Assembly: GCA_009760855.2 (NCBI GenBank)
Contig: WPIO01000050.1
Span: 3,020,594-3,084,593 of the forward strand
Origin: Cristatella mucedo
Lineage: Eukaryota > Bryozoa > Phylactolaemata > Cristatellidae
Reading direction: 5' to 3'
Length of the DNA: 64,000 nucleotides
A program made the position numbers and the translations under genes. The notes beneath the pieces are model-generated. The model searched no databases, was not told the DNA's origin, and saw only the letters and a list, made by a program, of their open reading frames with translations. Shown here piece after piece: positions 62,214-64,000 of the stretch (position 1 is its first letter; each line of letters begins with the position of its first letter).

Positions 62214-62519
62214 ATGGACGTTTCGAGAATTCTAAGCTGTGAACAATCCAGAGATATGGCTGTAAAGATCTGTCTTCAAAAACTTAAAGGTAATGATCAA
62301 CGTATAATTAGACACTCTCTCGATAAACTTATTCCAGATTTAGAGAGTTCGTTTGTTAGTGTTCATATAGAGATTTGTGAAGCTTCTGATAAACTAATGG
62401 AATGTAGAGGTAAGATAAATGAAATGCTTGAAGAAGCTGCAAAAAATCAAAAACCCCAAAAACAAAACAAGGAGTACAAATTAATTAGTTATATTAAACA
62501 ATTCTTAAATATTATATAG
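62214..62519 (+). CDS. Small viral protein, paralog family member 1
   Basis: 101 residues, intact. MDVSRILSCEQSRDMAVKIC, then a helical centre LDKLIPDLESSFVSVHIEIC, ending Lys/Asn-rich. I do not recognise it. It shares the MD..VSRIL.CE start and the central ...EICEASDKL block with 62816-63071, and the centre more weakly with 62523-62800. Its TAG stop codon is the last three bases of the next gene's TTATATAG motif, so the two genes are packed with no spare sequence. Confidence 0.75.
   Translation: MDVSRILSCEQSRDMAVKICLQKLKGNDQRIIRHSLDKLIPDLESSFVSVHIEICEASDKLMECRGKINEMLEEAAKNQKPQKQNKEYKLISYIKQFLNII
62512..62519 (+). promoter_or_regulatory. TTATATAG start motif overlapping the previous stop codon
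   Basis: Three bases before the ATG at 62523; its TAG is the stop of the preceding gene. Confidence 0.65.
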
Positions 62520-62522
62520 GAA

Positions 62523-62800
62523 ATGGATTTTGATGAAAAGTTTGAAAAGGTTCTTGGAAATTATGGCACGCGTAATAGTATATTTTTAATTTGTTCGAGA
62601 CTATTAGGGGGTTGTAGACCAAAATATGAATTTAAATGCAAATCCTATCAACTTTAAAAAAAGTAGACCCATTATTTATTGACACGCTTTTTGATATTGC
62701 TAATCAGTATGAAAGTATTGATAAATCTTTAGTTAAATTAGAAGATGAGGCTAGAAAAATATATGAGAATAAAAAAATTGATTCTATTAAAAATTCTTAA
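62523..62800 (+). pseudogene. Small viral protein, paralog family member 2, frameshifted
   Basis: Starts MDFDEKFEKVLGNYGTRNSI and stays open to 62657. A second frame, with KKVDPLFIDTLFDIANQYES and KLEDEARKIYENKKI, runs to a stop at 62800, so one frameshift lies near 62630-62650. Layout and size match members 1 and 3. Function unknown. Confidence 0.65.
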
Positions 62801-62803
62801 ACC

Positions 62804-62811
62804 TTATATAG
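62804..62811 (+). promoter_or_regulatory. TTATATAG start motif
   Basis: Four bases before the ATG at 62816, the widest spacing in the set. Confidence 0.65.
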
Positions 62812-62815
62812 GGAG

Positions 62816-63071
62816 ATGGATCAGGAAGTTTCAAGAATTCTTTGTTGTGAATATGGTGTAAGAATTGCAAAAAAGTTTTGTGGTTTTGAAGATGATACCC
62901 CATATATTCCTTCAGATCTTTATAAGCATATGTTTAAACTACCTGCACCAAAAATTTGGGTTCTTTTAGATGTTTGTGATGCATATGACAAAATGAAAAA
63001 AAAGAAAAAAGTATACTGCAGCATTTGATAAGTTTCATCAAATATTTGATGATGTAAAAACAAAAAACTAA
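62816..63071 (+). pseudogene. Small viral protein, paralog family member 3, frameshifted in a poly-A run
   Basis: MDQEVSRILCCEYGVRIAKK, then LYKHMFKLPAPKIWVLLDVC and DAYDKM, open to 63028. After the A-rich run at 62990-63010 another frame reads TAAFDKFHQIFDDVKTKN to a stop at 63071. A length change in the A-run explains the break. Similar to member 1 at both the start and the centre. Confidence 0.65.
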
Positions 63072-63103
63072 CCACTTTTACATATAAGTAATTTTCTTTT
63101 TTT

Positions 63104-63111
63104 TTATATAG
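63104..63111 (+). promoter_or_regulatory. TTATATAG start motif after a T-run
   Basis: Three bases before the ATG at 63115, preceded by TTTTCTTTTTTTTT. Confidence 0.65.
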
Positions 63112-63114
63112 GAA

Positions 63115-63575
63115 ATGCAGAACGACGTTACCGATCCCTTGCTACTAGTGCTACTCTCCTTAAGTCTTACGTTGATTATCTTGTTAGGTCAAGGATGACT
63201 GCATACGATCAACAAACGCTTGATTCAGATATTTCAGTTATGACTGACAATTCGGTTAAGAAATTTTATCTCGATGAATGTGATATCGAAGCCCAAAAAA
63301 TCATAACTGCAGGCTTAACTGATGTAACAGCAAATCTTGAATCTACTGTTAGATCTAAAGTAGACGCACTTCTTGACGATCCTTCTGAGATCTCCGGATA
63401 CACAACATGGATTGCATCTCAACTAGCAACGCTCTCAACGGTTATTTCAGGAGTTTCAGGAGTTAAACCAGACATCTCTGGAATCGTTAAAGACGAGTGT
63501 TATGCAATTCTTCCTGATCTAACTGACGGTGTTAGTGCAAGACAAAAGGCTACTGCTGCAGCTTTAGAAGCATAA
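63115..63575 (+). pseudogene. Unrecognised viral protein, about 150 residues, frameshifted near the start
   Basis: The motif-linked ATG at 63115 is out of frame with the long downstream frame. That frame is open from about 63119 (RRYRSLATSATLLKSYVDYL) through an internal ATG at 63195 to TAA at 63575. One indel just after the start would explain this; otherwise translation from 63195 gives 126 residues. It is Asp/Ser/Thr-rich with helical stretches (VTANLESTVRSKVDALLDDP, SQLATLSTVISGVSGVKPDI). I do not recognise it; a structural or core protein is only a guess. Confidence 0.6.
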
Positions 63576-63600
63576 TTAATTTAATTAAAAAAAATAAACA

Positions 63601-63608
63601 TTATATAG
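63601..63608 (+). promoter_or_regulatory. TTATATAG start motif
   Basis: Two bases before the ATG at 63611. Confidence 0.65.
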
Positions 63609-63610
63609 AA

Positions 63611-64000
63611 ATGGATATTGAAACCAGGAGTAGGGATTGCCTTAATGAAGTTCAAGGTCAACAACATTCAAATTTTAAGATTTGTTCATATCCTATGGGT
63701 AGAATTGAAGACATTAGATCAACATTACTAAACGCTGTTAAACTAGTTATTGAATACAAGGCTTTAAGAATAAATCACTCTGAACCAGAGATTGCGAACA
63801 TATTTAGTAAAGTGAAGGATAGATCAATCTTTGAAGAGTTTCTCAATGACTTAAAAATAGAAAAAATAAATAAAATTAAATCAGAAGCTTACTCTAAAAA
63901 AATAGAACTAACAAAACAAATAACAAAAGAAATAGAGCAAGGAAAAGACTTTGAACCTCCAGAAGAGTTGATTGAAGAGACCATGGATTGGTGGATTTAA
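63611..64000 (+). CDS. Unrecognised viral protein, 129 residues, intact
   Basis: MDIETRSRDCLNEVQGQQHS, a middle helix DIRSTLLNAVKLVIEYKALR, and a charged, probably coiled-coil C-terminal half (KIEKINKIKSEAYSKKIELT, KQITKEIEQGKDFEPPEEL). It ends MDWWI with its TAA on the last three bases of the window. It starts with MD like its neighbours, but I see no convincing similarity to the small paralog family. Function unknown. Confidence 0.75.
   Translation: MDIETRSRDCLNEVQGQQHSNFKICSYPMGRIEDIRSTLLNAVKLVIEYKALRINHSEPEIANIFSKVKDRSIFEEFLNDLKIEKINKIKSEAYSKKIELTKQITKEIEQGKDFEPPEELIEETMDWWI

Larger units (their letters stand above)
57705..64000 (+). mobile_element. Endogenous virus-like element with protein-primed DNA polymerase (Polinton/adintovirus-like), left part
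   Basis: AT-rich, intronless, densely packed and all on one strand, unlike everything to its left. Order: palindrome, family B polymerase, acidic repeat protein, three related small genes, two more small genes, window edge. Gene starts share TTATATAG close to the ATG. A polymerase of this kind is the hallmark of Polintons, adintoviruses and bidnaviruses. No capsid, integrase, ATPase or protease is visible, so I do not assign a family. Several genes are frameshifted and a LINE has inserted, so it is an inactive copy. Confidence 0.85.

Noticed and set aside
57700-64000. Contaminating virus or symbiont contig joined to host DNA
   Set aside because: A host-type LINE with its own tail is inserted inside the polymerase, and several genes carry disabling mutations, which fits an old genomic insertion.

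Overview
This is a stretch of an animal nuclear genome, most likely an invertebrate. It has spliced genes with introns up to several kb, abundant dinucleotide microsatellites, one very common LINE family of the L2/CR1 type with (ATT)n tails, a second related LINE family, and two tRNA-derived SINE families. I cannot resolve the phylum. Most long open frames here are artefacts of simple repeats; the real genes are built from short exons that I found by translating both strands and matching splice sites and phases.

Layout. 0.9-6.6 kb (minus): exons 1-3 of a ribose-phosphate pyrophosphokinase (PRPS) gene that runs off the left edge, with a GC-AG second intron. 6.6-18.5 kb: intergenic, with repeats, SINEs, LINE pieces and microsatellites. 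18.5-27.8 kb (minus): rhomboid protease RHBDD1/RHBDL4, five exons, with the catalytic Ser and His visible. 28-33 kb: repeats. 33.2-41.5 kb (plus): EMC5/MMGT1, four exons, complete, with a 17-bp minisatellite in intron 1. 42.06-44.83 kb (minus): TCTP/TPT1 copy A, five exons, 178 residues, canonical. 51.18-53.83 kb (minus): TCTP copy B, same five-exon structure, 175 residues, with a shortened loop, a Glu12-to-Lys change and a new Cys-rich tail read from former 3' UTR. The two TCTP genes lie in a segmental duplication (about 41.9-45.7 and 51.0-57.56 kb). Copy B is enlarged by a decayed hAT transposon at 54.19-57.07 kb; copy A keeps the empty site.

57.7-64.0 kb is different: AT-rich, compact, intronless and virus-like. 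It opens with a 113-bp near-perfect palindrome (about 50-bp arms, 14-nt loop). Next comes a broken protein-primed family B DNA polymerase of the Polinton/adintovirus kind, then a run of small genes (an acidic Ser/Glu repeat protein, three related roughly 100-residue proteins, two more unrecognised proteins). Nearly every gene start carries TTATATAG two to four bases before the ATG. A host-type LINE has inserted into the polymerase, so this is an endogenised element, not contamination. No capsid, integrase, protease or ATPase gene lies in the visible part, and the right end is outside the window, so its exact lineage is open.
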